From contig CAZGFD010000038.1 of the NCBI GenBank assembly GCA_964525045.1, positions 1 to 24,478 of the forward strand: DNA of 24,478 nucleotides. The letters are read 5' to 3'. The stretch's first letter is position 1, and each line of letters opens with the position of its first letter. The position numbers and the translations under genes are program-made. The notes under the pieces are model-generated. The model was not told the DNA's origin and did not search any database. It worked only from the letters and a program-made list of their open reading frames with translations. Shown piece by piece: positions 7,202 through 15,525 of this stretch. The stretch comes from G020348185 sp964525045 (GTDB lineage Bacteria > Nitrospirota > Nitrospiria > Nitrospirales > UBA8639).

Positions 7202-8812
7202 TCAACTTCGGCCAGCGGATTTGGCGGACCTCTCCTGCTTCACCCCGTATCGAACTCCTTTCAGGATCCAGGTTCGCATTGGGCCCTTTCCCTTGATCTC
7301 CACGTTTCCGACGTCCTCGAAGTCGTAGAGGTCCCGCAATTGGACATAGGTTGGCTCGGATACCTGAATCTCTCCGGGACGACCCGTGGTCTCCATGCGG
7401 CTGGCCACGTTTACCACGTCACCCCAGATGTCATACACGAAGCGTTGTGTCCCGACGATCCCCGCGATGGCGGTTCCCGAGTGCATGCCGATGCGGATCC
7501 GAAGATCCAGACTGTTTTCCTGTGACCATTTCCGAAAGTCGTCCCTGATTCCGAGGGCGAAATCGGCCGTGCGCCGGGCGTGGTCCGCCGTAGCTTGAGG
7601 CGCGCCCCCGACCGCCATGTAACAGTCGCCGATCGTTTTAATTTTCTCAATGCCATGACGTGCGAGCTGCGCATCGAAGAGGCCGAATACCTCCCCGAGA
7701 ACACGCACGATCTCGTGCGGGCCGAGGCGTTCTGTCAGTGAGGTGAACCCCACGAGGTCGGCGAATAAGACCGTCACTGATGGGAATTCGTCGGCGATGT
7801 TTGTCTCGCCCGACTGCATGCGATTGGCAATCGCCGCAGGAAGAATGTTCAGCAGGAGGTGTTCGGATCGTTCTTTCTCGGCCTTCAACTCATTATTGGT
7901 CTGCTGCAGCGCCTCCATACTTTCCCGCGTGTTTTTCAGCATCTCGTTAAAAGTTCCGACAAGTTGCCCCATCTCATCTTTAGATTGATGTTCAATCGGG
8001 CAGTTGAAGTTGCCTCTTGAGACGGCCACGGCTGATTCCTGTACCTGCGCGAGCGGAGTCAGGACCCTCCGCCGCTGGATCACGAGCATCCAGGCTGCGA
8101 CAAGAACCGCTGCAGCGCTCGTGCCAAGGGCAAATCCACCCAACATACGGTTCCGGGCACGAAGCGCCGAAACCTCGGTGCTAGTACGATTTTCGAGCAA
8201 AAGCAGGAATTGGTTAATCGGCTCCATGATTTTGGCCTTGGCTTCCATGTACTGCGATCCGAACATCAGGCTTCTGGCAAGTTCGGGATCGGGCTCCGCC
8301 TTTCGAGTGAAACCTCCAGACTCATCCAAAAATCGCCCCTCGATGGCCTGCATGGCCGTCTCTTCCAGCCTCACGAGGTCGTCCGACAGATCCTTTGCAT
8401 CGTTTAGCTTGCGAAACTCCTCCAGGGTGAAGCCCTCTTCGACCATAAGAGCTTCGAGGGCTGCGACCTCTCCGGCAGGTCGGGGGCGTTTGCCACCGGG
8501 AAGAACGAGGTCCCAATAGACGAGGTCGTATCGTTCCGGTCTAGGTCCTGTCCCATCCCGGATGGCCAGGATTTCATGAAACCAGTCTTTGTATTGCTCG
8601 TCCCCCGTGACTACAAAAAGGCGGGCCATTCGCGTGAGATCGTCGCTGCTCTGACGGAGTTCGTCGGCCAGCCGGACGGATCGAAAACGTCGCTCCTCCG
8701 CCTCGGTGATAGTATCCTGAGTCCAAACGATGGCCCACAAGCTTCCAAAAAGGACGAACAGTAGGACCAGGAGGAGCAGGAACAGGAGAAGGTTGAGTCG
8801 CCGGAGGGACAT
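7202..8812 (-). CDS. Membrane class III adenylate cyclase with sensor and HAMP domains
   Basis: The 536-residue protein has TM1 (residues 8-30), a periplasmic helical sensor (about 31-220), TM2 (223-245), a HAMP linker (246-300), a coiled segment (300-320) and a class III cyclase catalytic domain (342-520). Catalytic residues are complete: metal-binding Asp352 (LFADLVGF) and Asp396 (IGDCY), substrate-selecting Lys392 (KTIGD) and Asp461 (YDIWGD), and transition-state Asn468 and Arg472 (NVASRM). The Lys/Asp pair points to ATP and cAMP rather than GTP. A sensor signal would control cAMP output through the HAMP. A cyclic-nucleotide-binding protein lies about 1.3 kb away on the opposite strand, a plausible effector. 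Shine-Dalgarno is weak. Confidence 0.96.
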   Translation of the reverse strand: MSLRRLNLLLFLLLLVLLFVLFGSLWAIVWTQDTITEAEERRFRSVRLADELRQSSDDLTRMARLFVVTGDEQYKDWFHEILAIRDGTGPRPERYDLVYWDLVLPGGKRPRPAGEVAALEALMVEEGFTLEEFRKLNDAKDLSDDLVRLEETAMQAIEGRFLDESGGFTRKAEPDPELARSLMFGSQYMEAKAKIMEPINQFLLLLENRTSTEVSALRARNRMLGGFALGTSAAAVLVAAWMLVIQRRRVLTPLAQVQESAVAVSRGNFNCPIEHQSKDEMGQLVGTFNEMLKNTRESMEALQQTNNELKAEKERSEHLLLNILPAAIANRMQSGETNIADEFPSVTVLFADLVGFTSLTERLGPHEIVRVLGEVFGLFDAQLARHGIEKIKTIGDCYMAVGGAPQATADHARRTADFALGIRDDFRKWSQENSLDLRIRIGMHSGTAIAGIVGTQRFVYDIWGDVVNVASRMETTGRPGEIQVSEPTYVQLRDLYDFEDVGNVEIKGKGPMRTWILKGVRYGVKQERSAKSAGRS

Positions 8813-8958
8813 CGGCTTTAGAGATTCCAGAACTTTTGGCTCGAGTCACACTCCGGGTAGCGGGACGCCGGCACTACCCCAGGAAAATACATATGGCGAT
8901 GCTTCCCTTTCCGCTCAAAGGTAGATGGGGGAATAGTCAGGGGACGAATGGTCAAATT

Positions 8959-9567
8959 TTATGTCTGAACCAAAGCCTGTTCAATATCCTCGACAATCTG
9001 TGGGGTGAGGGGCTTCATTCCCGGCCGATATCGGGCAATGACGTTTCCCGAACGATCAATCAGGAACTTTTGGAAGTTCCACTTGATTTCCCCTTTAAAA
9101 GGGGTGTCTTCAGTCAGGTAACGATACAAAGGATGTTTGTTTTCGCCAAGGACCGTGATCTTGCTGAAGAGGGGAAATTCCAAAGAATATTTTGTATAAC
9201 AGAATTCGGCTATTTCTTTGTCAGTTCCGGGTTCTTGTTCACCGAAATCATTAGCTGGAAAAGCTAAAACGGTAAAGCCTCGATCGCGATATTGCTCATA
9301 CAACGTTTGTAGGCCTCCGTATTGAGGAGTATTTCCACAGAAGCTGGCGGTGTTCACCACCATAATAACCTTTCCCTTATAAGTACTGAGAGGGACCGGG
9401 TTTCCATCAATATCGTCCATCGTAAAATCAAAAATCTGGGTTGGTTCTTTCGCTATTGCCTCGTCAACCGACGAAGAATATTCCTGGCTGCATGCGGGAA
9501 GGACCAGGCAAAAAACGAGCAGATGTAAATGCCAAGGGGACAATCTTTTATTTTGACAATTATCCAT
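8959..9567 (-). CDS. Lipoprotein glutathione peroxidase (Cys type)
   Basis: This 202-residue thioredoxin-fold peroxidase has a signal peptide with lipobox LPAC (Cys26), so it is probably membrane-anchored outside the cytoplasm. The peroxidatic Cys77 lies in VNTASFCGNTPQYGG, with the family's Gln in FPANDFGEQEPG and Trp in IKWNFQKFLI completing the active site. It is a non-selenium enzyme and, like most bacterial homologues, probably uses thioredoxin-like reductants rather than glutathione to reduce peroxides. Start ATG 9567 has GGGAGGA 6-7 bases upstream. The short gap to the cyclase (146 bases) leaves operon membership open. Confidence 0.95.
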   Translation of the reverse strand: MDNCQNKRLSPWHLHLLVFCLVLPACSQEYSSSVDEAIAKEPTQIFDFTMDDIDGNPVPLSTYKGKVIMVVNTASFCGNTPQYGGLQTLYEQYRDRGFTVLAFPANDFGEQEPGTDKEIAEFCYTKYSLEFPLFSKITVLGENKHPLYRYLTEDTPFKGEIKWNFQKFLIDRSGNVIARYRPGMKPLTPQIVEDIEQALVQT

Positions 9568-9751
9568 AAGTAATCCTCCCGATTTCCCTGCAATTGCACA
9601 TTCCGGATTCCTTAAACAGTTTAATATTTAACAAAGTGATTCGCAATGTCGTTAGAGTGTCACAGGGCCATCTGATTCTGTTCACCTAGGCTTGACAAAA
9701 GAGAACCACTAGAGGTCAACTTTGACTTATTGATGGAGCCCGAGACACCTG

Positions 9752-9985
9752 ATGGATGTATTGAGGGCTGGAAATACCAAAGAACAAGCCTTTGACATAC
9801 AAATTCATGGGTTGGTTCAAGGTGTTGGGTTCCGTCCGACGGTTTGGAATCTAGCCCGGCGTTACGGAATTCGAGGACGAGTTTTCAACAATGGAAAGGG
9901 GGTTTACACCCTTGGTGGTCGATACCCTGGTTGGCGATCAATTGCCGCGAATTTGCTGATTCATTTCGATGGATCAAAATTGTGA
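9752..9985 (+). pseudogene. hypF: hypF remnant (acylphosphatase-domain fragment)
   Basis: Residues 14-48 of this 77-codon frame (IQIHGLVQGVGFRPTVWNLA ... GRVFNNGKGV) are unmistakably the N-terminal acylphosphatase-like domain of HypF, with the GxVQGVGFRP signature and the N-x-G-x-V turn. HypF is normally about 750 residues and makes the cyanide ligands of NiFe hydrogenase from carbamoyl phosphate. Here the similarity stops after about 48 codons and the zinc-finger, YrdC and Kae1-like domains are absent; a shorter reading in another frame (REFADSFRW) may be the continuation after a frameshift. I read it as a decayed, truncated copy. A stand-alone acylphosphatase is less likely, because the domain itself is incomplete. 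Confidence 0.8.
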
Positions 9986-10070
9986 ATTGCCAGGGACTCC
10001 GCTATCATATGAACATCCTCTGTAGGATGGTGTAGGTTTTGATCTTTTTCTGGATGGTAGACCATTTAAT

Positions 10071-10859
10071 ATGATTACCCTGCGAAAATTTCAGCCTGGC
10101 GAAGTCATTTTCCGGGAAAACGATGAAAGTGGCAGCGCCTATATCATTGAAAAAGGCCTGGTGGAGGTGACCAGAGAAGTGGACGGACAAGATGTCCATT
10201 TGGCCCGTCTTGGCGAAAAAGAAATATTCGGGGAAATGAGTCTCATTGAAGAGAGGCCCCGTTGTGCTACGGTGAAGGCTATTGAAGAAACCCTGGTGCA
10301 GGAAATTCCTCGTACTGATTTTTCCAAAAGCCTTCAGTCTGATCCAGACACTGCTCTCAGCTTGATCAAGGTTCTCTTTGAGCGACTTCGTGAAGCCAAT
10401 TCCACCATCCTGCAATTGCAAAAAGACGTTCCACTTTCTTGTCATTTACCGGAAGTAGGGATTCTTCAGAGGGAGAACGGCCTCTCTACAACCGTTGTCT
10501 TAGAAGGCTTAACTCCTACCGCTGTTAACTCGCTTCCGACCAATCCATTTGAAATCAAAAAATTTCCTTTTCGAATCGGGCGACAGAGTCATGACCCCCT
10601 GGTCACGAACGACTTGATGATTCCTGATTCCAGCCCGCATCAAATTGCTATCCATCATCTTGCCTTTATCCAAACTAAGGAGGGCCTTGGCGTCGTGGAC
10701 CGGGGAAGTCAATTTGGATCCCTTCTCAATGGAGACCAATTGGGAGGAGTGGATGGTGATCCCAAACCGGTTATGCTCACAGATCCGGAATGCATTCTGG
10801 TTTTAGGACATGTGACGTCCCCCTTCAAATACAAAATCTTCCTTAATACTAAAGAATAA
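10071..10859 (+). CDS. Cyclic-nucleotide-binding domain plus FHA domain protein
   Basis: The 262-residue cytoplasmic protein has a CRP-like cyclic-nucleotide-binding domain (residues 1-115) with the phosphate-binding cassette FGEMSLIEERPRCATV, in which Glu55 and Arg64 are the expected ligands for ribose and phosphate. There is no DNA-binding helix-turn-helix. Instead a FHA domain follows (about 165-258): FPFRIGRQ, DSSPHQIA..HH, VDRGSQFG, and LNG, which would bind phosphothreonine. This architecture couples a cAMP signal to a Ser/Thr-kinase partner. The membrane adenylate cyclase 1.3 kb upstream on the other strand is the obvious candidate source of ligand; the pairing is inferred from proximity. 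The N-terminus begins directly at the CNB domain. Confidence 0.92.
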   Translation: MITLRKFQPGEVIFRENDESGSAYIIEKGLVEVTREVDGQDVHLARLGEKEIFGEMSLIEERPRCATVKAIEETLVQEIPRTDFSKSLQSDPDTALSLIKVLFERLREANSTILQLQKDVPLSCHLPEVGILQRENGLSTTVVLEGLTPTAVNSLPTNPFEIKKFPFRIGRQSHDPLVTNDLMIPDSSPHQIAIHHLAFIQTKEGLGVVDRGSQFGSLLNGDQLGGVDGDPKPVMLTDPECILVLGHVTSPFKYKIFLNTKE

Positions 10860-11131
10860 CCTGTCCCCACGCGGTCCCTTCCCAAGGAAACCGAATTGAT
10901 TGAAGGTCTCTTCCATCAAGGGATGTAGGTTTTCTCCTTCATTCTGACGCGATCACTCCCAATCGACAAATGACATTTTTCTGTTCTAATTCCTTGAATT
11001 CTATAATGATTTTATGGAAATCCTCAGTTAGGTCATGCCTGGAATAGACCTTGCAAATGGTTTTAATGCATGAGGCCTCAGACCAATCAACCCGAACATT
11101 TTCATTCGATCGCGTGACAAGGAGTTCAATT

Positions 11132-11449
11132 ATGAAAACGACAATCACAATACTGACATTTCTATTGACTCTGGGCTTTGGAGCGTTTCTCAATGCTCAA
11201 GCAGGGAAATTGGGCGACCAGATGACTGAAACCGACCTCAATACCTTGCCAAGTTCAAATGCGTTCCAAACCTTGGACGGGAAGTTACTCAAAATTGACG
11301 GAGAGTTCTACGTTATTGAGGATTTTACCGGGAAAGAACAACGCCTTCATGTGAGTAAAGAAACCGTGATGTTGAGTGGACCGAAAAAACCCGGTGATTC
11401 CGTCCGTGCGGAAATCACCAAAAGCGGTCACGCTATCTCTATTCAATAG
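11132..11449 (+). CDS. Small exported protein with a beta-rich single domain
   Basis: This 105-residue protein starts at ATG 11132, chosen because AAGGAG lies 7 bases upstream. It has a clear signal peptide (ILTFLLTLGFGAFLNAQA). The mature part contains LDGKLLKIDGEFYVIEDFTGKEQRLHVSKET followed by a GDSVRAEI strand, a short beta-rich module resembling small OB-fold periplasmic proteins that are common in Nitrospira-type genomes. I do not know its function. It converges on the MFS gene, with strong hairpins between. Confidence 0.85.
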   Translation: MKTTITILTFLLTLGFGAFLNAQAGKLGDQMTETDLNTLPSSNAFQTLDGKLLKIDGEFYVIEDFTGKEQRLHVSKETVMLSGPKKPGDSVRAEITKSGHAISIQ

Positions 11450-11468
11450 AAGCCTGACCCCATCCCCC

Positions 11469-11571
11469 TGGCGGAGGGACTCCCTTCTCGAGGACACTGA
11501 GCTTCTTGGACAGCAATTTGGTTCAGCATCCTCTCTTGCCACCTTCTCTTGAGTCCCTCCGCCACCTTTTT
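11469..11571 (+). terminator. Long nested hairpin with T run, between convergent genes
   Basis: A perfect 14 bp inverted repeat, TGGCGGAGGGACTC (11469-11482) and its complement (11551-11564), is followed by ACCTTTTT. The 68-base interior itself pairs: GAGGA-CA-CTGA (11490-11500) with TCAG-CA-TCCTC (11523-11533), with matching CA internal loops. It begins 20 bases after the small exported gene and may end its transcript, though the size exceeds a normal terminator. Confidence 0.65.
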
Positions 11572-11592
11572 CAGATTAAATACGCCTCCTGA

Positions 11593-11641
11593 ATAACTTC
11601 CTACATTGGGTCCGACTTTTAGAGTCCGATGCGGAAGTTAT
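11593..11641. repeat. Second inverted repeat between convergent genes
   Basis: Perfect 9 bp arms ATAACTTCC (11593-11601) and GGAAGTTAT (11633-11641) enclose a loop that can itself pair around GACT/AGTC. It lies about 50 bases past the stop of the MFS gene (minus strand) and could stop that transcript, but there is no clear T run, so I list it as a repeat. Confidence 0.5.
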
Positions 11642-11692
11642 CAAGTGCCAGCCCAGCCGTTTATTCACCTGAAATTGGTAACCCGAAACTTT

Positions 11693-13036
11693 TTAATTGA
11701 TCCCTCGTTTGCTCAAAAATGAGGCAATCCACCCACAAATCGCTCCAACGGCACAGCAAGCCATCGCGAGATACCAAATGCCTGTATATTCATTCAGGGG
11801 GGTGTTCGGGTCAGATGAAAATCCCATTCCTACATAACCGCTGATTGAGAGGGCAACGGCCCCGGCCAATTGGCCAGACATATTCACCCAACCCAGATTT
11901 TTGCCCGTGTGCATGGTCCCCCACCGTTCAGCAACCATCGCATTGACCACGGGAAACGTATGAAGGACGACACCTAATATCATGGCAATCACAGCTAACA
12001 TCCAAACGGAAGATAACGGGACAGTAAGCAACCCTATCGCGACTCCTCCTAATCCAATCCCGATAGTCGAAATGGTCATTCGATTCACCCCAATGCTCAA
12101 AAGCCTATCCGAAAGTCGTCCAACCAAGGGACTCCCTCCAATATGGCCAATTGTATAGAACATCCCGATCAGCCCGCCGATCATAATGGCGTTGTCGCGT
12201 TCGTAACCCCATTTATATAGTGAAACATCACTGGCAAAAATGACAATCCAGGCAGGGACAAGGCGTAAGGCGATTACGCCGGCTGCGAAATAGCCACCCA
12301 GCAACCAAAGGACCGGATCCCTCAAGGTAGAGTTATAATGGGTCGACCCGCCTTTTTCCTTTGTGCGGCCAGGGGGTGGGGACGTCACAATGGGGGTAAA
12401 AAGATGCTCAGTTGAAGGCCCTCTAGGATACGATTGAAGGAGCCAATAACACAGGAGCCCAACCAGGGCCAGTAACACGGCCATAAACATGGTGGCCGCT
12501 CGCCATCCCGAGAAGGGAAACATCGAACTTTGAAGAAGGTAAATTTGAATCACGGGCATCAGTAAAAAGGCCGCCCCTTCCCCCAGCCCTCCTCCTAACC
12601 CGTAATAAATCCCATTGGCCAATCCACGTTCTCGGGGTTGAAACCATTGCGCTAACAAACTGGCAATAGGGACAAACGCACTGGCGGCCACCACGCCAAC
12701 CAACATGCGCCAAAGGATGGCAGTCCCCAATCCTTGCGATGTTGCGAACAGGGCAAGACCCCCGGCCGACAACAGCACTCCCCAGGAAATAATGTGCCGT
12801 CCTCCCATGCGATCTGTCAGAATTCCCCAAGGCACCTGGGCCAAGGCATAGGGATAAAAAAAGACCGATCCCATGAGACCTAACGCCGCCTTGTCCAAGT
12901 GCAAGTCCTCACTGATATAGGGGGCCAGACCGGTATAACTCCAACGAACCAGATAGGAACTTGCATAGGCGAGAACACAACAGCCTAATATGATCCATCG
13001 ATACCTGAGAGGGTGACCAGCCGAAAAATTCTTCAT
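11693..13036 (-). CDS. Major facilitator superfamily transporter
   Basis: A 447-residue, 12-helix MFS protein. The loop-2/3 signature GILTDRMGGRHIIS (around 72-85) is the usual G-x-x-x-D-R-x-G-x-R motif, the second half repeats it as VGRLSDRLL, and the central loop is polar (near 213-234). Residues such as SSYLVRWSYTGLAPYISED in helix 1 recall organic anion/hexuronate or nitrate-type branches, but substrate cannot be called. ATG 13036 is preferred; a TTG 6 bases upstream is possible. It converges on the small exported gene and is divergent from thiD. Confidence 0.92.
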   Translation of the reverse strand: MKNFSAGHPLRYRWIILGCCVLAYASSYLVRWSYTGLAPYISEDLHLDKAALGLMGSVFFYPYALAQVPWGILTDRMGGRHIISWGVLLSAGGLALFATSQGLGTAILWRMLVGVVAASAFVPIASLLAQWFQPRERGLANGIYYGLGGGLGEGAAFLLMPVIQIYLLQSSMFPFSGWRAATMFMAVLLALVGLLCYWLLQSYPRGPSTEHLFTPIVTSPPPGRTKEKGGSTHYNSTLRDPVLWLLGGYFAAGVIALRLVPAWIVIFASDVSLYKWGYERDNAIMIGGLIGMFYTIGHIGGSPLVGRLSDRLLSIGVNRMTISTIGIGLGGVAIGLLTVPLSSVWMLAVIAMILGVVLHTFPVVNAMVAERWGTMHTGKNLGWVNMSGQLAGAVALSISGYVGMGFSSDPNTPLNEYTGIWYLAMACCAVGAICGWIASFLSKRGIN

Positions 13037-13115
13037 AGTCAATTTTGAGGGTGATCCATCTTCAGAGGGTCATCTTTCCGACCTTTACAAGTTGGAGGTG
13101 TATTGGATACGTTCT

Positions 13116-13150
13116 CACTATATTCGAGGACAAACCAAGCTCGTATAGTG
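13116..13150. repeat. Hairpin in the divergent MFS/thiD intergenic region
   Basis: CACTATA-TT-CGAG (13116-13128) can pair with CTCG-TATAGTG (13140-13150), giving 11 base pairs with a two-base bulge. It lies about 80 bases upstream of the MFS start and 165 upstream of thiD, where an operator or leader structure might sit. There is no T run, so a terminator is unlikely. Nothing else is recognised in the 279-base gap; I see no TPP riboswitch. Confidence 0.45.
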
Positions 13151-13315
13151 TAGAAATTCAATTTAGCTAGCAACTGGGAGCCTGTCCGAGATGAGAATGA
13201 TCTATTCCGAATATGCTGGATTTGGCCATATTTTCCGATCCTTTTCGTTCAGGAGCCAAACTATTCACCTCAATCAATCGACATAATTGACTCAAACCAG
13301 CCAATTTTACACCTC

Positions 13316-14107
13316 ATGAAAAAACAAGTTCTGACAATTGCGGGATCTGATTCGGGTGGCGGGGCGGGTATTCAGGCTGATCTCAAAGCGATGTCGGCTC
13401 ACGGAGTATTCGGGATGTCTGTCATCACATCCATCACGGCGCAGAATACTATGGGTGTCACCGCGGTTCATGATGTGCCCGTCTCGATCATTGAGGCCCA
13501 GATGGAGGCCATTTTTTCAGACTTTGAGGTGGCGGCGGTCAAAACGGGCATGCTCTCAACCGCCCAAATTGTCAAAACAGTCAGTGCAAAATTAGCGGAA
13601 AAGCAAGTTGGAAATCTGGTCGTCGATCCCGTTATGGTCGCGAAAGGGGGGCAGCGACTATTACAGAATGATGCCATGACCTTGCTCAAGAACGATCTCA
13701 TTCCCATGGCGCTGGTTGTGACACCAAATATTTATGAAGCGGAATTATTAGCTGATACCAAAATTCACACGTTGGCCGAAGTCCGTCAGGCGGCCAAATC
13801 CATTCACAAATTAGGTTGCGGCAATGTCTTAATAAAGGGAGGCCATCTTCAGGAAAGACCGGGGACGGACCTCTTGTATGACGGGAGGTTTTTTCGGATG
13901 TATTCCGGGGAATTCATTCATACGCCCAATACGCATGGGACCGGTTGCACCTATGCGTCCGCCATTGCCGCCAACTTGGCCAAAGGCCTTCCTCTCCCCG
14001 ACGCGATTGAGGCAGCAAAAACCTATCTCACCGAAGCCATTCGGCATAGTCTCGCCATCGGCCACGGTCACGGCCCTACCAACCCATTTTATTTTTTGCC
14101 GGAATGA
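13316..14107 (+). CDS. thiD: Hydroxymethylpyrimidine/phosphomethylpyrimidine kinase
   Basis: ThiD phosphorylates HMP and then HMP-P to HMP-PP in the pyrimidine branch of thiamine synthesis. The 263-residue length is normal. Family motifs are present: N-terminal TIAGSDSGGGAGIQADLK (substrate pocket), AVKTGMLS, VDPVMVAKGG, TPNIYEAELL, and the C-terminal NTHGTGCTYASAIA with the ribokinase-fold Gly/Cys anion hole. It is a single-domain enzyme with no ThiE or TenA fusion. The start ATG has only a weak Shine-Dalgarno (ACCTC just before it). No other thi gene is adjacent. Confidence 0.97.
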   Translation: MKKQVLTIAGSDSGGGAGIQADLKAMSAHGVFGMSVITSITAQNTMGVTAVHDVPVSIIEAQMEAIFSDFEVAAVKTGMLSTAQIVKTVSAKLAEKQVGNLVVDPVMVAKGGQRLLQNDAMTLLKNDLIPMALVVTPNIYEAELLADTKIHTLAEVRQAAKSIHKLGCGNVLIKGGHLQERPGTDLLYDGRFFRMYSGEFIHTPNTHGTGCTYASAIAANLAKGLPLPDAIEAAKTYLTEAIRHSLAIGHGHGPTNPFYFLPE

Positions 14108-14198
14108 ACGATTTACCTCTTCTAAGAGGCTATTGAAAAACGCAACATTGCAAATTTATAAATGACGAGAGTCCAACTACCGCAGTGCCAGAAGCCAG

Positions 14199-14398
14199 GC
14201 AGGATGTTCAAAAAGGCCCGATGTCTTTCCCTCCCAAACCCCGTCGCGCCAAGACTCTCCTTTCCACGGGCAAGGCCGCGCATTGCTTAGTACGTCCCGC
14301 AGGGCGTCCCCCTTGTTTGGCGCGCGGAACGTACACGGGAGTACGTGAGCACGACAAAGGGCCGAGAACGCAGCTGGCGGACGTTTTCAACATCCTGC
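14199..14398. mobile_element. MITE-like intergenic inverted-repeat element
   Basis: About 200 bp bounded by 15 bp terminal inverted repeats: GCAGGATGTTCAAAA (14199-14213) and TTTTCAACATCCTGC (14384-14398), matching at 14 of 15. The interior is GC-rich, non-coding and has short inverted pairs such as GTACGT/ACGTAC. I recall similar ends (GCAGGATGxTxAAAA) from abundant repeats of Nitrospira genomes, but no comparison was run. The right end touches the TAG stop of the ArsC-like gene, so the element supplies part of that stop. Confidence 0.7.
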
Positions 14399-14745
14399 TA
14401 AAGAATGGAGTGAATCTGTTCGGCTGGCCGCGCCAGAATGGCACGCTTTCCTTTTTCTGCAAGGGGACGTTGAATCAAATCGGGATGTTTCAGCATGAGG
14501 TCGATCAACTCATTCTCACCCACATTTGCATTTTTTAAATTCAACTTTTTATAGACTTCCTCTTTGGTTCTCATAATGTCCGTGGCTTTTAATCCTGCCT
14601 TTTTCAGCAGACTTTTAAGTTTGGCTTTGGTGAATGGCTGTTCATAATAGTTGATGGCCTGGAAGGGCTTGCCGCTGGCTTGCGCCAACTTGATGACTTG
14701 TCGACATGTTGAACAGGTCGGCTTTTGGTAAATGGTGGTTTCCAT
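14398..14745 (-). CDS. ArsC/Spx-family thioredoxin-fold protein
   Basis: The 115-residue protein starts with TTIYQKPTCSTCRQVIKL, a CxxC redox pair as in the ArsC/Spx/YffB group. The arsenate-reductase pattern continues with NYYEQPFTKAKLKSLLKKAG, then LIDLMLKHPDLIQRPL, matching the family's HP-x-LIxRP block. AAGGAGGACAC gives a perfect Shine-Dalgarno. Classical ArsC uses one Cys plus distal partners, while the CxxC type (Spx/YffB-like) is a disulfide exchanger, so arsenate reduction is possible but not shown. The C-terminus ends exactly at the edge of the MITE-like element, which may have replaced a few native residues. Confidence 0.9.
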   Translation of the reverse strand: METTIYQKPTCSTCRQVIKLAQASGKPFQAINYYEQPFTKAKLKSLLKKAGLKATDIMRTKEEVYKKLNLKNANVGENELIDLMLKHPDLIQRPLAEKGKRAILARPAEQIHSIL

Positions 14746-14894
14746 GTGTCCTCCTTATTTCACTTTTGAGGCTGGTGTAGAGAAATGGCGTCTATCTTGA
14801 CCTCATTTTTATCAGCATGCTAAATACCAGGCTAGTCGCATGCTCAAAGTGTATTGCTTTGTTTTAACCCCCAGGCATCATTGATACTAAAACA

Positions 14895-15257
14895 ATGACC
14901 GACACGACCTCCAACACTGAATTTGCCTGCGCAAATGAATCGCAACGTACATTAAAGGACTTGCGTACGAAACGTAAAGGCCAGCCGGTCTATGTTATGG
15001 GACATGACGAACGTTATAAAGGTCAGGAAGGGGTGTTTGAATGTTTTAACATACGTTTGGCGGTGGTGAAATTTCCTAATGGGAAAACGGCGGGTTTTGA
15101 TCCATTAGAGTTATTGCTTCCCTGTGAAATCCATGATGATGGGCAGGCGTATTTCGAGATTCGCAATTGTCAGGACTGTGATCTGCTGTTTCCCCTAACG
15201 GCTGAGGAATTTTGGGCAGAACAGGAACGGACCATCTGTCCTGAATGTTCACCATGA
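14895..15257 (+). CDS. Small zinc-ribbon protein of unknown function
   Basis: A 120-residue protein with a basic N-terminal stretch (RTLKDLRTKRKG), a short SH3/KOW-like beta segment (QPVYVMGHDERYKGQEGVF ... VVKFPNGKTAGFDPLEL), and a C-terminal four-cysteine pair NCQDCD ... TICPECSP (about 98-120), a probable zinc ribbon. It has no signal peptide. I do not recognise a named family. It is not obviously linked to its neighbours, and its Shine-Dalgarno is weak. Confidence 0.78.
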   Translation: MTDTTSNTEFACANESQRTLKDLRTKRKGQPVYVMGHDERYKGQEGVFECFNIRLAVVKFPNGKTAGFDPLELLLPCEIHDDGQAYFEIRNCQDCDLLFPLTAEEFWAEQERTICPECSP

Positions 15258-15525
15258 GATTGTGGTAGGACCTATCGCCAACAATTCGATCTAAAATCTT
15301 TATTATCTCAGCCAGTCCGTCTTTCTGATTTCCTTCGTCAACCGACCTTCGTAAAAACATTTCTTCCGATGCCTTTCATACGGAAGGCGGGAATGATAAC
15401 AGTAAAGAGCCCTGCGGAAATTTCGGTCATTCAGGATTTACCCGGAAATGCTGATCCAATTTATTCCCCTGGTCTTTGGGTGAATAAATAATAAGCCTTT
15501 GAGGACGAAAGGACACCTCTTATCT

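Noticed and set aside
13037..13315. TPP riboswitch upstream of thiD
   Set aside because: None of the thi-box landmarks (CTGAGA and the second pyrophosphate-sensing helix) are present.
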